Below, in pieces: positions 16,131 to 24,972 of a stretch of 64,000 nt of DNA. Position 1 is the stretch's first letter, and each line of letters opens with the position of its first letter. The notes under the pieces were generated by a model, which saw only the letters and a list, made by a program, of their open reading frames with translations, had not been told where the DNA came from and ran no database searches. Position numbers and translations under genes: made by a program. The stretch is taken from NCBI RefSeq assembly GCF_000378105.1, contig NZ_KB899249.1, positions 124,001 through 188,000 of the forward strand, given 5' to 3'. Source of the DNA: Rubritalea marina DSM 17716 (GTDB lineage Bacteria; Verrucomicrobiota; Verrucomicrobiia; Verrucomicrobiales; Akkermansiaceae).

Positions 16131-17060
16131 TTAGATCCAATGGCGCAATTGGTTCTCAGCTAGTTGGGCAAATTTGAGGATGAGTGAGGTCCAATGTTCG
16201 GCGTAGGCACTGAAGGTGAGTCCGCCAGGGATGAGGCAAAGTAGGGTCACGAGGAGCAAAACATTGGCCATGTAGATGATGACGAGGGAAAAGAAGGTGC
16301 CATTTTCTTTGAGGTCAGGTTGGTCGCGCGGGATCATCCATAGCGTCCAAGTGAGGTGGAAGGTCCAGGATCCTCCTAGGACTGCGTAGAGTGCGAATTC
16401 GTGGTAAGGGATGGTCCAAAATTGTTGGATCATGGCGGAAATACCAATGAGGATGAAGGACCAGAATGGGATGAAGTATGGTGAGAGTGCGATGAGGATG
16501 TTGGTTTTATTGGTCATCACGTAGCCCCCGTCTAGGCTGACATTGAAGCCTGAAATCTTGCCCCCGCAGAGGAATATGAAGAAGACGTGGGTGAGTTCGT
16601 GCCCCAGCACATAGAGGTAGAGGAAGAAGTTTTTGAGCAGGCCGGACCAGAACCAAACGACCATCAGGCCGCAGCCGACGGCGAAGCAGAGGAATGGAAG
16701 AGAGGTCAGGGTGTGTCGCCAGAAGTGCCCTTGTTCGGGGTGTTCGGTAATGGTGAAGATCGCCAGTGTGCTGATAGAGGCTGGGAGCAAGAGCAACAGC
16801 GCAATCAGGCTGCGTAGAATGAGTTGTTTCGTCGGAAGCTGGTATTCATCGCTAGCTTCTTCTTCGGCGTAGGTTTCGGCAATCGCGGCGTGAATTGAGC
16901 GCGAGGTACGATAGTTTGGTAGCCGTTGGTTCGCCCGGTAATGGGCGCGTTGGTTTGCCTGTTCGATGGATTCCCAGAGGCTCAGCCGCTCGCGACCTGG
17001 TGCTGGGCGATGGCGCCTAGCGGGTCTGGGTCGGTTGTGTCTGGGACGACGGGCGGGCAT
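16131..17060 (-). CDS. Multi-pass membrane protein with HExxH motif
   Basis: A 309-residue inner-membrane protein. From the ATG at 17060 (preferred to a TTG at 17108) the N-terminus is very basic (PARRPRHNRPRPARRHRPAPGR), followed by about six hydrophobic helices. At the start of the third helix FLYVLGHELTHVFFIFLCGGKISGFNV contains HELTH (His154, Glu155, His158), the zinc site of gluzincin and M50-type proteases. A second M50 motif (NPDG-like) is not evident, so it may be a distant M50 relative. Its target is unknown. It is 65 bases downstream of the Y-family polymerase on the same strand, and thyA follows 68 bases later. Confidence 0.75.
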   Translation of the reverse strand: MPARRPRHNRPRPARRHRPAPGRERLSLWESIEQANQRAHYRANQRLPNYRTSRSIHAAIAETYAEEEASDEYQLPTKQLILRSLIALLLLLPASISTLAIFTITEHPEQGHFWRHTLTSLPFLCFAVGCGLMVVWFWSGLLKNFFLYLYVLGHELTHVFFIFLCGGKISGFNVSLDGGYVMTNKTNILIALSPYFIPFWSFILIGISAMIQQFWTIPYHEFALYAVLGGSWTFHLTWTLWMIPRDQPDLKENGTFFSLVIIYMANVLLLVTLLCLIPGGLTFSAYAEHWTSLILKFAQLAENQLRHWI

Positions 17061-17125
17061 ACTTGTAGTTAGAGGAAAAAGTTCGGAAGGATAAAGTAAA
17101 AAGTGCAAAGTAGGTGAGCTTGTCT

Positions 17126-18358
17126 TTAGCGGTTTTCGCTTTCGGGGTCTGGGATGTGGGTGAAGGAGATGCGCATGGGGGCAGCGGAGCGGCCTTCTTG
17201 TTCGCTACCTAGAAAGATGGATTGTGCTCCGTGTTTGGCGCGGATGGAGTCGAGGGCCTTGTTGATGTTTTGTCTGGCGGGGTTTTGCTGAGAGAAGAGC
17301 GAGGGGGTGTAGTTGCTTTGCTCGAGGAGTTGCGTGAGGGTGACGCTGACATGGAGCAGCTGAGCTTGGTGCTGTGGGCGTTTCTTCCACAAGTTGCGCA
17401 CGCAATGGGCGAAGTGGAGTGAGTCGTTGGAGTGTTCGAAGCGAATTTCTGCGCCCCAGCTGCCAAACTGCAGGTATTTTAGGTGCAGGTGAATGCAGCC
17501 AGAGAGGTAGCCTTCTTTGCGCAGGCGGATGCTGGCTTTTTGGGTGAGTTTGTGCACGACGGCGAGCGCTTTGTCTGGTGCGCGGTTTTCTGGGGGGAGC
17601 ACATGGCTGTGGCCGATGCTGCTGCGTTGGCTTTTTTGCTCGGGTAGGACCACGCCGTGGAGGTTCATCCAGAAGCGTTCGCCCTCGATTCCGCCCCAGA
17701 CGCTGGCCATTTGCTGGCGTGTGAGCTGGCAGAGTTGTGCTACTGTGTGGATTCCGCGAGCGTGGAGTCTGAGTTCCATTTGTCTGCCAATGCCGGTGAG
17801 GTCTGAGAGACCGAGCGGGTGGAGTGCTTCGGGGACTTGTTGAGCTTCGAGGATCAGGAAGCCGTTGGGCTTGTCCATTTTTGAAGCCATTTTTGCGAGC
17901 CAGCGATTGCAAGAGACTCCAATGGTACAGGTGATGAAGGGGCTGACGCGGCGATGAATCGCCTGCTTGATGTTCTCGCCAATGTGTTGCAATTGCTGAG
18001 GGTCTCGCAGGTTGTATGGGAGCCAACACCAGAGCTCGTCGATCGATAGCACCGCCTCGACGTGGATTGCGGACTCGATTGCTTCGACCAGACGGTGGTG
18101 GTATTGGACGTAGAGCTCCGGGCGTGCGGGTACGATTTGAATCTCGGGACAGAGCTGGCGAGCTTCACGGATCATGGTGCCGGTTTTGACTCCAAAATGT
18201 TTTGCTTCGTAGCTAGCTGCAATGCAGCAGGAGCTCTCAGCCATGACGGGGGCGATGCCGATTGGTTTGCCTCGAAGCTGCGGCTGTAGGTGTTGTTCTA
18301 CAGAGGCAAAATAAGAGTCAAAATCGAGAAATAAGGCTGTTAGCTCTACTGGATCCAC
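17126..18358 (-). CDS. Y-family translesion DNA polymerase
   Basis: A UmuC/DinB-type polymerase (410 aa) that copies damaged DNA. Catalytic residues are present: LDFDSYFASVEQ (Asp12, Asp14) in the palm and SIDELW (Asp107, Glu108), so it is unlikely to be an inactive ImuB-type paralogue. Then come the thumb/HhH segment LSDLTGIGRQMELRLHARGI and the little-finger region after about residue 240. The start is GTG with no Shine-Dalgarno; a promoter placed so that transcription begins at about the GTG fits a leaderless message. A LexA operator lies 13-26 bases upstream. No umuD or imuA neighbour is present. Confidence 0.9.
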   Translation of the reverse strand: MDPVELTALFLDFDSYFASVEQHLQPQLRGKPIGIAPVMAESSCCIAASYEAKHFGVKTGTMIREARQLCPEIQIVPARPELYVQYHHRLVEAIESAIHVEAVLSIDELWCWLPYNLRDPQQLQHIGENIKQAIHRRVSPFITCTIGVSCNRWLAKMASKMDKPNGFLILEAQQVPEALHPLGLSDLTGIGRQMELRLHARGIHTVAQLCQLTRQQMASVWGGIEGERFWMNLHGVVLPEQKSQRSSIGHSHVLPPENRAPDKALAVVHKLTQKASIRLRKEGYLSGCIHLHLKYLQFGSWGAEIRFEHSNDSLHFAHCVRNLWKKRPQHQAQLLHVSVTLTQLLEQSNYTPSLFSQQNPARQNINKALDSIRAKHGAQSIFLGSEQEGRSAAPMRISFTHIPDPESENR

Positions 18359-18364
18359 AGAGGT

Positions 18365-18393
18365 AAAGTGTGTTCATTTGAACAATCTGTCAA
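18365..18393 (-). promoter_or_regulatory. Promoter of the Y-family polymerase
   Basis: On the minus strand: consensus -35 TTGACA, a 17-base spacer that contains the whole LexA operator, and a weak -10 CACTTT. The predicted start point is about 18358, at the GTG codon itself, suggesting a leaderless mRNA. Confidence 0.5.
18371..18384 (-). promoter_or_regulatory. LexA (SOS) operator, verrucomicrobial type
   Basis: TGTTCATTTGAACA, an exact match to TGTTC-N4-GAACA, the LexA site published for Verrucomicrobium spinosum and its phylum. It lies 12 bases upstream of the polymerase GTG, inside the spacer between a perfect -35 (TTGACA, 18388-18393 on the minus strand) and a weak -10, which is classic repressor placement. 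Confidence 0.88.
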
Positions 18394-18445
18394 TCGAGTA
18401 GTTGAAAAGAATCAGTTGTTGTGATTCTGGTTTGGGTGGGGTGAG

Positions 18446-20275
18446 CTAGGGGGCTGGGTGCTTGAGGAGCTCCTGGGCTAGCTTGTATCCGGATGTTTCT
18501 GCGACACTGTCTTTGGCGGTGAGGAAGTGTTGTTTGATGGTTTTTTTTGAACGTGCGCAGAGGTAGTGAATGGTGTGGAGTGGGTGCTTAGCGTCTTGGT
18601 CAATGAGTGCCTGGGTGCGGGCGATGGCGCAGGTCATGGCGAAGAGCTCGGTAGCGATATCAACAAAGGCGCCGAGGAGGATCTGGCGTTTTTCTAGGGC
18701 TGGTCCATTGAGAGCCATGGCGTGGAACATGCATCGGGCAAGTTTCTGCGAGGTTTTGTGCACCGTGTTGAGGTGTTGTGCCAATGCAGGCGAGATGTTC
18801 TTTGGCAGGTTGGCTGGGATTGGTAGCCAGCGGGCTGGGTACCAGAGGCTGTAGAAGGTGCCGGCTTTGGCCGCGGCGATGGCGCGTTGGCTCATGGGAA
18901 GTCGGCTATCGATGGCTGCGGCACCACGGCGGAGGTGTGGGTCGAGTGCTTCTCTGGCGATGAAGAGCTTCATGATTTCACTAGAGCCTTCGAAGATGGT
19001 GTTGATCCGGCAGTCGCGGAGCATGCGTTCGATCGGGTCTGGTGTTTCGCCACGGTTTTTGAGTGAGTCGGCGGTTTCGTAGCCACGTCCACCTTTGAGT
19101 TGCATGGTTTGGTCCACACTGCGCCAAGCGGCCTCGGTTCCCCAGAGTTTGGCCATAGCAGCCTCGATGCGGATGTCGGCTTTTTTGTCGTTATCGACGA
19201 GTGCTGAGACGTACTGTACCATGGATTCGGTGGCAAATTGATCGGCCCGGATGTCGGCAATTTTTTGTGCGATGGCGGCGTGTTTGCCGATATTGGAGCC
19301 CCATTGTTCGCGCTCGCGAGCCCAGCGTAGCGAGATGTCGAGACAGCATTGCATGGCGCCGGAGCAAGCGGCGGGCAGCGTGAGGCGGCCCGTGTTGAGG
19401 GTGGTGAGTGCGACCTTGAGACCTTTGCCGACTTGATGCACCACGTGGTCTTTAGGAATTTTGACATTGGTGAAACGTACGACGCCATTGTAGAGAGCTC
19501 TGAGTCCCATGAAGTGGCAGCGGGTAACGATTTCCACACCTTCCCAGCTGGTGTCTACGATGAAGGCGGTGGATGCGTATGGTTTTTCTGGGGTGGCAGT
19601 TTTGGCCATGACCACGATGTGTGATGCTTTGAGCCCATTGGTACACCAGAGTTTTTCACCATTGAGAGTGTAGTGTTCACCGTCTTGGTCGAGGGTGGCT
19701 TCTGTGCTCATTTTGGCGGGATCGGAGCCTACATTTTGCTCGGTGAGGGCGAAGGCTGAGACTTGGCCGTTGGCAAAGTAAGGGAGGAATTTTTGCTTTT
19801 GTTCCTCGGTACCGAAGACGATGAGTGGCTGGGGCATGCCAATGGATTGGTGAGCTGAAAGTAGTGCTGTGAGGTTGCCGCAATGGGCGCCTAGTAGCTT
19901 GGCGGCTCGGGAGTAATTTGACTGGGACAGGCCGAGTCCTCCATAGGGTTTCGGTATTTTGATTCCGAAGGCTCCGAGATCGGCTAGGCCCTGGAAGACG
20001 GAGTCAGGGATTTCTCCGTCGCGATCGATGGCATCGGGGTCGGTGTGTTGTTCTAGAAATTGGGCGAGTTTGCTGAGGAAGGCGTCTCCAGCTTCTTTGT
20101 CTTTTTGGCTTTGTTGGGGGAAGGGAAAGAGTCTAGAAAAGTCTGCTTGTCCCATGAAGAGTGCACCAGCGAAGCCTGAGATTTCTCTGGTGTCGCGTGA
20201 GTCTTCTGCCATTTCGAGCGCGGCGCGTTGGCCTTCGCTCATGTTGGATGTGTCGATGAGTGCGTTGTCTGGCAT
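18446..20275 (-). CDS. Acyl-CoA dehydrogenase (609 aa)
   Basis: FAD-dependent first step of beta-oxidation, forming the trans-2-enoyl-CoA. Core motifs: LGAFGIKIPKPYGGLGLSQ, FALTEQNVGSDPAKMST (flavin contact), GEKLWCTNG, QLKGGRGYETADSL, and the catalytic Glu in NTIFEGSSEIMKLFIAREAL. The chain has an extra C-terminal helical region (about residues 460-609), as in the longer bacterial and VLCAD-like forms, which suggests long-chain substrates. It is the last gene of the five-gene minus-strand operon, 9 bases after the hydratase/dehydrogenase, and its stop is followed by the LexA-controlled polymerase promoter. Confidence 0.93.
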   Translation of the reverse strand: MPDNALIDTSNMSEGQRAALEMAEDSRDTREISGFAGALFMGQADFSRLFPFPQQSQKDKEAGDAFLSKLAQFLEQHTDPDAIDRDGEIPDSVFQGLADLGAFGIKIPKPYGGLGLSQSNYSRAAKLLGAHCGNLTALLSAHQSIGMPQPLIVFGTEEQKQKFLPYFANGQVSAFALTEQNVGSDPAKMSTEATLDQDGEHYTLNGEKLWCTNGLKASHIVVMAKTATPEKPYASTAFIVDTSWEGVEIVTRCHFMGLRALYNGVVRFTNVKIPKDHVVHQVGKGLKVALTTLNTGRLTLPAACSGAMQCCLDISLRWAREREQWGSNIGKHAAIAQKIADIRADQFATESMVQYVSALVDNDKKADIRIEAAMAKLWGTEAAWRSVDQTMQLKGGRGYETADSLKNRGETPDPIERMLRDCRINTIFEGSSEIMKLFIAREALDPHLRRGAAAIDSRLPMSQRAIAAAKAGTFYSLWYPARWLPIPANLPKNISPALAQHLNTVHKTSQKLARCMFHAMALNGPALEKRQILLGAFVDIATELFAMTCAIARTQALIDQDAKHPLHTIHYLCARSKKTIKQHFLTAKDSVAETSGYKLAQELLKHPAP

Positions 20276-20284
20276 GTTGATTGA

Positions 20285-22237
20285 TTAGCTTGGGGTTGTT
20301 GCGTGTGTGAGCGGGCCACCGCGGAATGGTGGGTAGCCGGTGCCCATGACCATGGCGAAGTCGATATCGGCGGCTGACTCCGCGATGCCTTCATTGAGAC
20401 AGCGCTGCGCTTCATTGCTCATGAGGGCGGCGAGCTCGTCTTGGATTTTTTGTTTGGAGCTCAAAGGAGAAGTGCCAGGTTGGATTTCTGTGTTGGCTTG
20501 GATTTTTCCAGTTCGGTAATGGTAGAATCCCGAACCAGATTTCTTCCCGAGAAGCCCTTTGTCGTGCATGGTGGTGAGGATCTTTGGGACGCGCATGCGG
20601 TCGGGGTAGGCAGTGGCGAGGGTGGTGGCTACGTGAACGGCGACATCGATGCCGACGGTATCGATGAGGCGCAGCGGCCCCATCGGCATGCCAAAGTCTA
20701 GCATGGCTTCATCGATGAGCTCTGGTGCGTGCCCTTCCTCGAAGAGTTCACCTGCGCGTACGAGATATGGGAGGAGGATGCGGTTGACTACGAAGCCGGG
20801 TGAGTCGTTGACCACCACGGGGAATTTTCCCAGCTTCTGCACGAAGCAGAGTGCAGTGTTGAGTGTGGCATCATCAGTATGTTTTGTTTTGACAATTTCG
20901 ACCAATGGCATCCGTGAGACGGGGTTGAAAAAGTGGATGCCGATCAAGCGTTTCGGGTTCTTGATAGAGTCTGCTAGTTGGGTGACGGGAAGGGCTGAAG
21001 TGTTGGTGGCGAGGATGGTGTCATCTCCTGCTTGTGTTTCTAGCTTAGTGAAGATCTTTTGTTTGAGTTCGAAGTTTTCTGTGGCTGCTTCAATGATGAG
21101 CTGGTAGCGACGCAGTGAGACCTGCTCAGTGGTGGCGGTGATGCGGTCGAAGCAATGTGCCGCGTCGACTTGGCTGGTGCGTCGCGATTTGACTTCGGAG
21201 GTGATGAGTTTTTCGATGTTAGCCATGCCTTTGGCTAGGGCCTCCTCGCTGACGTCTTTGAGAAGTGTGGGGCCATGTTTCTTCGCAATCCAATGGGCGA
21301 TGCCGGATCCCATGATGCCGGCGCCGATGACTGAGCTGCGTTCGATTTTAAGTGGGGCGGCGTTGCCAATGCGGAGTTTGCGGTGGCGCTCGGTGGCGAA
21401 GTAGAGTTGGATTAGGTTTTTCGCTTTTATCCCTTGAGCTAGGTCGATGATGGCGCGACGTTCTTGGTCGAAGCTTTCTTGTTTGGTGCTGAGTACGCCT
21501 TTGCAGGCGACGTCGAGTGCTCGGAGGAGGGCGGGGTAATGGCCGCGTGTTTTTTGGTAGAGTGACTTCGAAGCCTGTGACTTGATGAAATGTAGGGAGA
21601 GGATATTATGCTGCGCAGCGAAGATGCGATGGCGGCGTTTGGGCTTCTTGGTGAAGCGATGGGCTTGTTGGTTTAATTGCTCAGGAAAGCAGACGCTGTC
21701 GATCAAGCCGCGTTTTTTTGCGACCTTGCTAGGGAGTAGGGTGCCGCCGAGGATGAGTGGGAGTGCGGCGCTCAAGCCGATGAGCTCAGGAAGTCTGGTG
21801 GTGCCACCCCAGGCTGGCAAGATGCCTAGCTTGGTTTCTGGTAGCCCGAGTTTGGTGCTCGGGGCATTGGTGGCGATGCGGTAGTCGCAGGCGAGGGCTA
21901 GCTCGTAGCCTCCGCCTACGCAGGCGCCGTGAATGGCGGCAATGGTGGTGATGTGGAGTTGTTCGATCTTTCTGAAGACCCGCTGACCTAAGCGAATGAT
22001 ATGGTCTAATTCTTTCTCTGAAGCGTCTGCTAGCACATTAAGATCGGCACCGGCGATGAAGATGTTGGGCTTTGCTGATACGATGATCAGGGCGTTGAGC
22101 ATGGGCGATTTTTTGAGTCCATCGATAATGCTTTCCAGTTCTAACAGCACCTCTTCGTTGAAAGTGTTAGCAGATGTATGGGCACGGTCAAAGGTGAGGG
22201 TGGCGATGTATTGGTCTGATGTGAGCTTGAAGTGCAT
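20285..22237 (-). CDS. Enoyl-CoA hydratase / 3-hydroxyacyl-CoA dehydrogenase fusion
   Basis: FadB/FadJ-type bifunctional enzyme (650 aa). The N-terminal crotonase domain has IAAIHGACVGGGYELALACDYRIA and LGLPETKLGILPAWGGTTRLPEL (the two Glu positions), followed by the NAD-binding domain with VIGAGIMGSGIAHWIA (about residue 305) and the dehydrogenase signature IGIHFFNPVSRMPLVEIV. The protein ends MGTGYPPFRGGPLTHATTPS; E. coli FadB and FadJ go on for roughly 45-50 more residues, so the last helices are missing here. The gene sits one base after the thiolase stop, in the conserved alpha-beta order of the trifunctional complex. Confidence 0.93.
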   Translation of the reverse strand: MHFKLTSDQYIATLTFDRAHTSANTFNEEVLLELESIIDGLKKSPMLNALIIVSAKPNIFIAGADLNVLADASEKELDHIIRLGQRVFRKIEQLHITTIAAIHGACVGGGYELALACDYRIATNAPSTKLGLPETKLGILPAWGGTTRLPELIGLSAALPLILGGTLLPSKVAKKRGLIDSVCFPEQLNQQAHRFTKKPKRRHRIFAAQHNILSLHFIKSQASKSLYQKTRGHYPALLRALDVACKGVLSTKQESFDQERRAIIDLAQGIKAKNLIQLYFATERHRKLRIGNAAPLKIERSSVIGAGIMGSGIAHWIAKKHGPTLLKDVSEEALAKGMANIEKLITSEVKSRRTSQVDAAHCFDRITATTEQVSLRRYQLIIEAATENFELKQKIFTKLETQAGDDTILATNTSALPVTQLADSIKNPKRLIGIHFFNPVSRMPLVEIVKTKHTDDATLNTALCFVQKLGKFPVVVNDSPGFVVNRILLPYLVRAGELFEEGHAPELIDEAMLDFGMPMGPLRLIDTVGIDVAVHVATTLATAYPDRMRVPKILTTMHDKGLLGKKSGSGFYHYRTGKIQANTEIQPGTSPLSSKQKIQDELAALMSNEAQRCLNEGIAESAADIDFAMVMGTGYPPFRGGPLTHATTPS

Positions 22238-22238
22238 G

Positions 22239-23504
22239 TTAGCTGAGCCTTTCTATCCAGAGTGCAGCTCCCTGGCCGCCTCCGATACAGAGGGTGGTGA
22301 GTGCGTGTTGTTTGTTGTTGGCTTTGAGTTGGTCGAGGGCGCTGAGCACCAAGCGGGCACCAGTGGCTCCGACTGGGTGACCAAGCGCAATGGATCCGCC
22401 TCGGGGGTTGAGTCGATCGAGTGGGAATTCGGAGCAGAGGGGGCGTTCGAGGCCGAAGCGTTTTGAGAGCGAGTTTGATTCAGCGACTTTGGCGCAGGCG
22501 AGCACCTGGCTAGCGAAGGCTTCATTGAGCTCGATGAGGTCAGCTTGTTCGAGTTGAAGTCCCGTGTCTTTGAAGAGTTTTTCCATGGCGAAGAGGGGGC
22601 CAAGTCCCATACGTTTGGGGTCGAGGCCAGCGTAGGAATAGGCCCTGAGCCGTCCAATGGGTTCTAGCCCGATTTGTTGGGCTGAGGCAGATCCAACGAG
22701 CAGAACGGCGGCTCCGTCGGTGATTTGAGAGCTGTTTCCGGCGGTGACGGTGCCAGCACGGCGGTCAAATACTGGGCGGAGTTTGGCAAGCTTTTCCATG
22801 CTGGAGTCGGAGCGGATACCATTGTCGCGGTGGATACTTTTACCGTGGTGGTAGATTGGTGAAATCTCAGACTGTAGTGCATCGGCAGCGGCGTGAGCCT
22901 TGAGGTGCGAGTGCATGGCAAAGTGGTCTTGTTGCTCGCGGGTGATTTCGCATTCACGTGCTAAGAGCTCGGCGGTTTCACCCATGTTGAGTCCAGTGTA
23001 GGGGTCGGTGAGGCCTAGCTTGAGTCCGATGATGGGCGAGAAGTCCCGTGGTCGAAAGCTGAGAGCGGCTTGTAATTTGGTGAATGGGGTCTTGGCGCGC
23101 TGCAGGCTGGCGAACTTTTGGATCGCGCTGCTGCGGTAGAGGAAGGGGCAATGGGACATGCTCTCAGTACCGCCAATGATAAAGAGTGAGCCTTTATTGG
23201 CGCTCATGCGTTCGTAGGCGGTGGTGATGGACTCCATGCCACTGGCACAGTTGCGATGTACCGTGGAGGCGACCGTTTCTTCGCTGAGGCCCGCACGCAG
23301 TGAGACGACTCGGGCGATGTTGGCTGCGTGTGCAGGTTGTGAAACACAGCCTAGGATGACTTCATCGATACAGTTTGGGTCGATGTCCGCTTGGTTGATG
23401 AGCGAGTTGATGGCATATTTGCCGAGTTCGACTGCGTCGAGCGCTGCGAGCTGCGAACCCATTTTGGTGAAGGCGGTTCTGGTGGTTTTATAAAAATACA
23501 GCAT
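22239..23504 (-). CDS. Acetyl-CoA acyltransferase (3-ketoacyl-CoA thiolase)
   Basis: Thiolase (421 aa) that cleaves 3-ketoacyl-CoA to acetyl-CoA and a shortened acyl-CoA. The acyl-forming Cys86 is in VHRNCASGMES; the other active-site motifs are LNEAFASQVLA, GGSIALGHPVGATGARL (His) and TLCIGGGQGAALW (second Cys). Together with the next gene it should form the beta-oxidation multienzyme complex. Stop and next start are one base apart, so translation is coupled. It lies 16 bases downstream of the PaaK-type ligase gene. Confidence 0.95.
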   Translation of the reverse strand: MLYFYKTTRTAFTKMGSQLAALDAVELGKYAINSLINQADIDPNCIDEVILGCVSQPAHAANIARVVSLRAGLSEETVASTVHRNCASGMESITTAYERMSANKGSLFIIGGTESMSHCPFLYRSSAIQKFASLQRAKTPFTKLQAALSFRPRDFSPIIGLKLGLTDPYTGLNMGETAELLARECEITREQQDHFAMHSHLKAHAAADALQSEISPIYHHGKSIHRDNGIRSDSSMEKLAKLRPVFDRRAGTVTAGNSSQITDGAAVLLVGSASAQQIGLEPIGRLRAYSYAGLDPKRMGLGPLFAMEKLFKDTGLQLEQADLIELNEAFASQVLACAKVAESNSLSKRFGLERPLCSEFPLDRLNPRGGSIALGHPVGATGARLVLSALDQLKANNKQHALTTLCIGGGQGAALWIERLS

Positions 23505-23520
23505 GGTTTGTTAGCGTCTG

Positions 23521-24972
23521 TTAGCTTGGTCTGTTATCAACGATCTTGATTTCTTTGAGTTCCTTTCCGACTCCGTGGAGATGGAGCATCTCTTGCCAGC
23601 TATGGAATTGGATCGTGTTTGGGGTGATTTCGGTTTGATCGCGAAAGGTGCGCGTGACTTCGGCGCTGAGTGCGGCATGGTCGTCGGTGTTGCTGACGAG
23701 GTGGATGTGGACTTCGTCAAGTGCGAGTGGGTCATCGTTTTCTTTTCTAAGTTCGATCTGCCAGGCTCCGACTCCTTGAGTATCTTCAAGAAGGTGTTCG
23801 AGGGCATTGAGGTCGATGAGTGAGCCTTTCACCTTATTGATGTTGAGGCGTTTGATGTCGGAGACTCGGGAGATTTTTCCAATCAATCGAGGGCTGGTTC
23901 TGCCACAATGTGGGCAGGGGGCGTGGCTGATGCCTCCTTCGATTAGGTCGCCGGTACGATAGCGAAGTACCGTGGTTCCTCGGCTGTTGAGGGGGGTGAA
24001 GACGATCTCGCCAGGCTCTCTGTCTGGTACGGGGGTGCCGGACTCGGGATCGACGACTTCGACAATCGCAAGGTCTGGATACAAGTGGTAGCCACTGGGC
24101 TCATGGCCCTCGGGGGTGACGCATTCGCTGAAGGCGAGCTTTGCTTCAGTGAATCCATAGGTGGAGACGATGTCTACATGCCTGGCTCCAACCTTGGCAC
24201 AAAGTTCGCGCAGCTTGCGACGCATGCCGAGTGGGACTTTTTCACCACCGAGTACGATCTTGTTGAGCTGCGGCCATTGCATCTTTTCTTCGATGGCGTG
24301 CTGGAGCAGGTGGTACATGAAGGTCGGCATGGCGATGATGCCGTTTGCATTGATTTTACTGAGCATCTGGGCATTTCCGTGGGTGCCCATGACCTTGCCA
24401 CCTCCGGTGTGGAGGACGAAGCAGTTGTTGCCTAAAGAGGCGTACCAGGCTTGCCAGAAGGCGAGATGTGGAGCGAAGGGGAAGGCGTTAATGATCTTGG
24501 CATCTGAGTTGGTATTGGAGAGTTGCATTAGGCGCAGCCCTCCAGCCTCGAGATTGGCCAAGTCTTGTTTGGTATAGAGGAAGGGGACTGGCTGGGCTGA
24601 ACGGCCAGTGGTGGAGGTGAGGTGGATCGGGCGGAACTCTTGTTCGAAGTATTGCGTGAGCTTACTTGGGCCGTGTCGGAGTAATTTCCACCACGATGCA
24701 GGCTGACGCATGAGTGATGACTTGTCCGGGATCAGGACGAAATCTTTCGGGTTTTCTAAGGTGGACTTTGAGGTGAAGGGCAGTTTGGCGAGGTCTTCAA
24801 TGCTATGGAAGTCGTCGGCACTTAGCTTGTTTTCTTGAAACAGTTGGCTGTAGTATTTGGAAAATGGCAGCACGCGGTACTTGAGAAAGCGATGCAGCAG
24901 CATCCCTTGCTTTTCGCGTATCGTGTCTGTGCTAGCGTGTTGCCACCACGAGTTGGTTGGGGCGTGAATCAT
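23521..24972 (-). CDS. PaaK-family adenylate-forming CoA ligase
   Basis: An AMP-forming ligase of the phenylacetate-CoA ligase (PaaK) family, 483 aa. It shows the P-loop-like LTSTTGRSAQPVPF (about residue 120), VDIVSTYGFTEAK, GEIVFTPLNSRGTTVLRYRTGDLI (nucleotide-binding Asp) and a Cys pair CPHCGRTSPRLIGKISRVSD. The C-terminal lid domain is present. The start overlaps the end of the patatin gene by about 40 bases. Its place between a lipase and three beta-oxidation genes suggests that it activates the released fatty acid to the CoA ester, instead of a FadD-type ligase; that substrate is inferred from context only. An aryl or branched acid remains possible. Confidence 0.85.
   Translation of the reverse strand: MIHAPTNSWWQHASTDTIREKQGMLLHRFLKYRVLPFSKYYSQLFQENKLSADDFHSIEDLAKLPFTSKSTLENPKDFVLIPDKSSLMRQPASWWKLLRHGPSKLTQYFEQEFRPIHLTSTTGRSAQPVPFLYTKQDLANLEAGGLRLMQLSNTNSDAKIINAFPFAPHLAFWQAWYASLGNNCFVLHTGGGKVMGTHGNAQMLSKINANGIIAMPTFMYHLLQHAIEEKMQWPQLNKIVLGGEKVPLGMRRKLRELCAKVGARHVDIVSTYGFTEAKLAFSECVTPEGHEPSGYHLYPDLAIVEVVDPESGTPVPDREPGEIVFTPLNSRGTTVLRYRTGDLIEGGISHAPCPHCGRTSPRLIGKISRVSDIKRLNINKVKGSLIDLNALEHLLEDTQGVGAWQIELRKENDDPLALDEVHIHLVSNTDDHAALSAEVTRTFRDQTEITPNTIQFHSWQEMLHLHGVGKELKEIKIVDNRPS

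Noticed and set aside
16131-17060. Classical site-2 protease (RseP/SpoIVFB)
   Set aside because: HELTH is present but no PDZ domain and no clear N-P-D-G motif is visible, so only a distant relation can be claimed.
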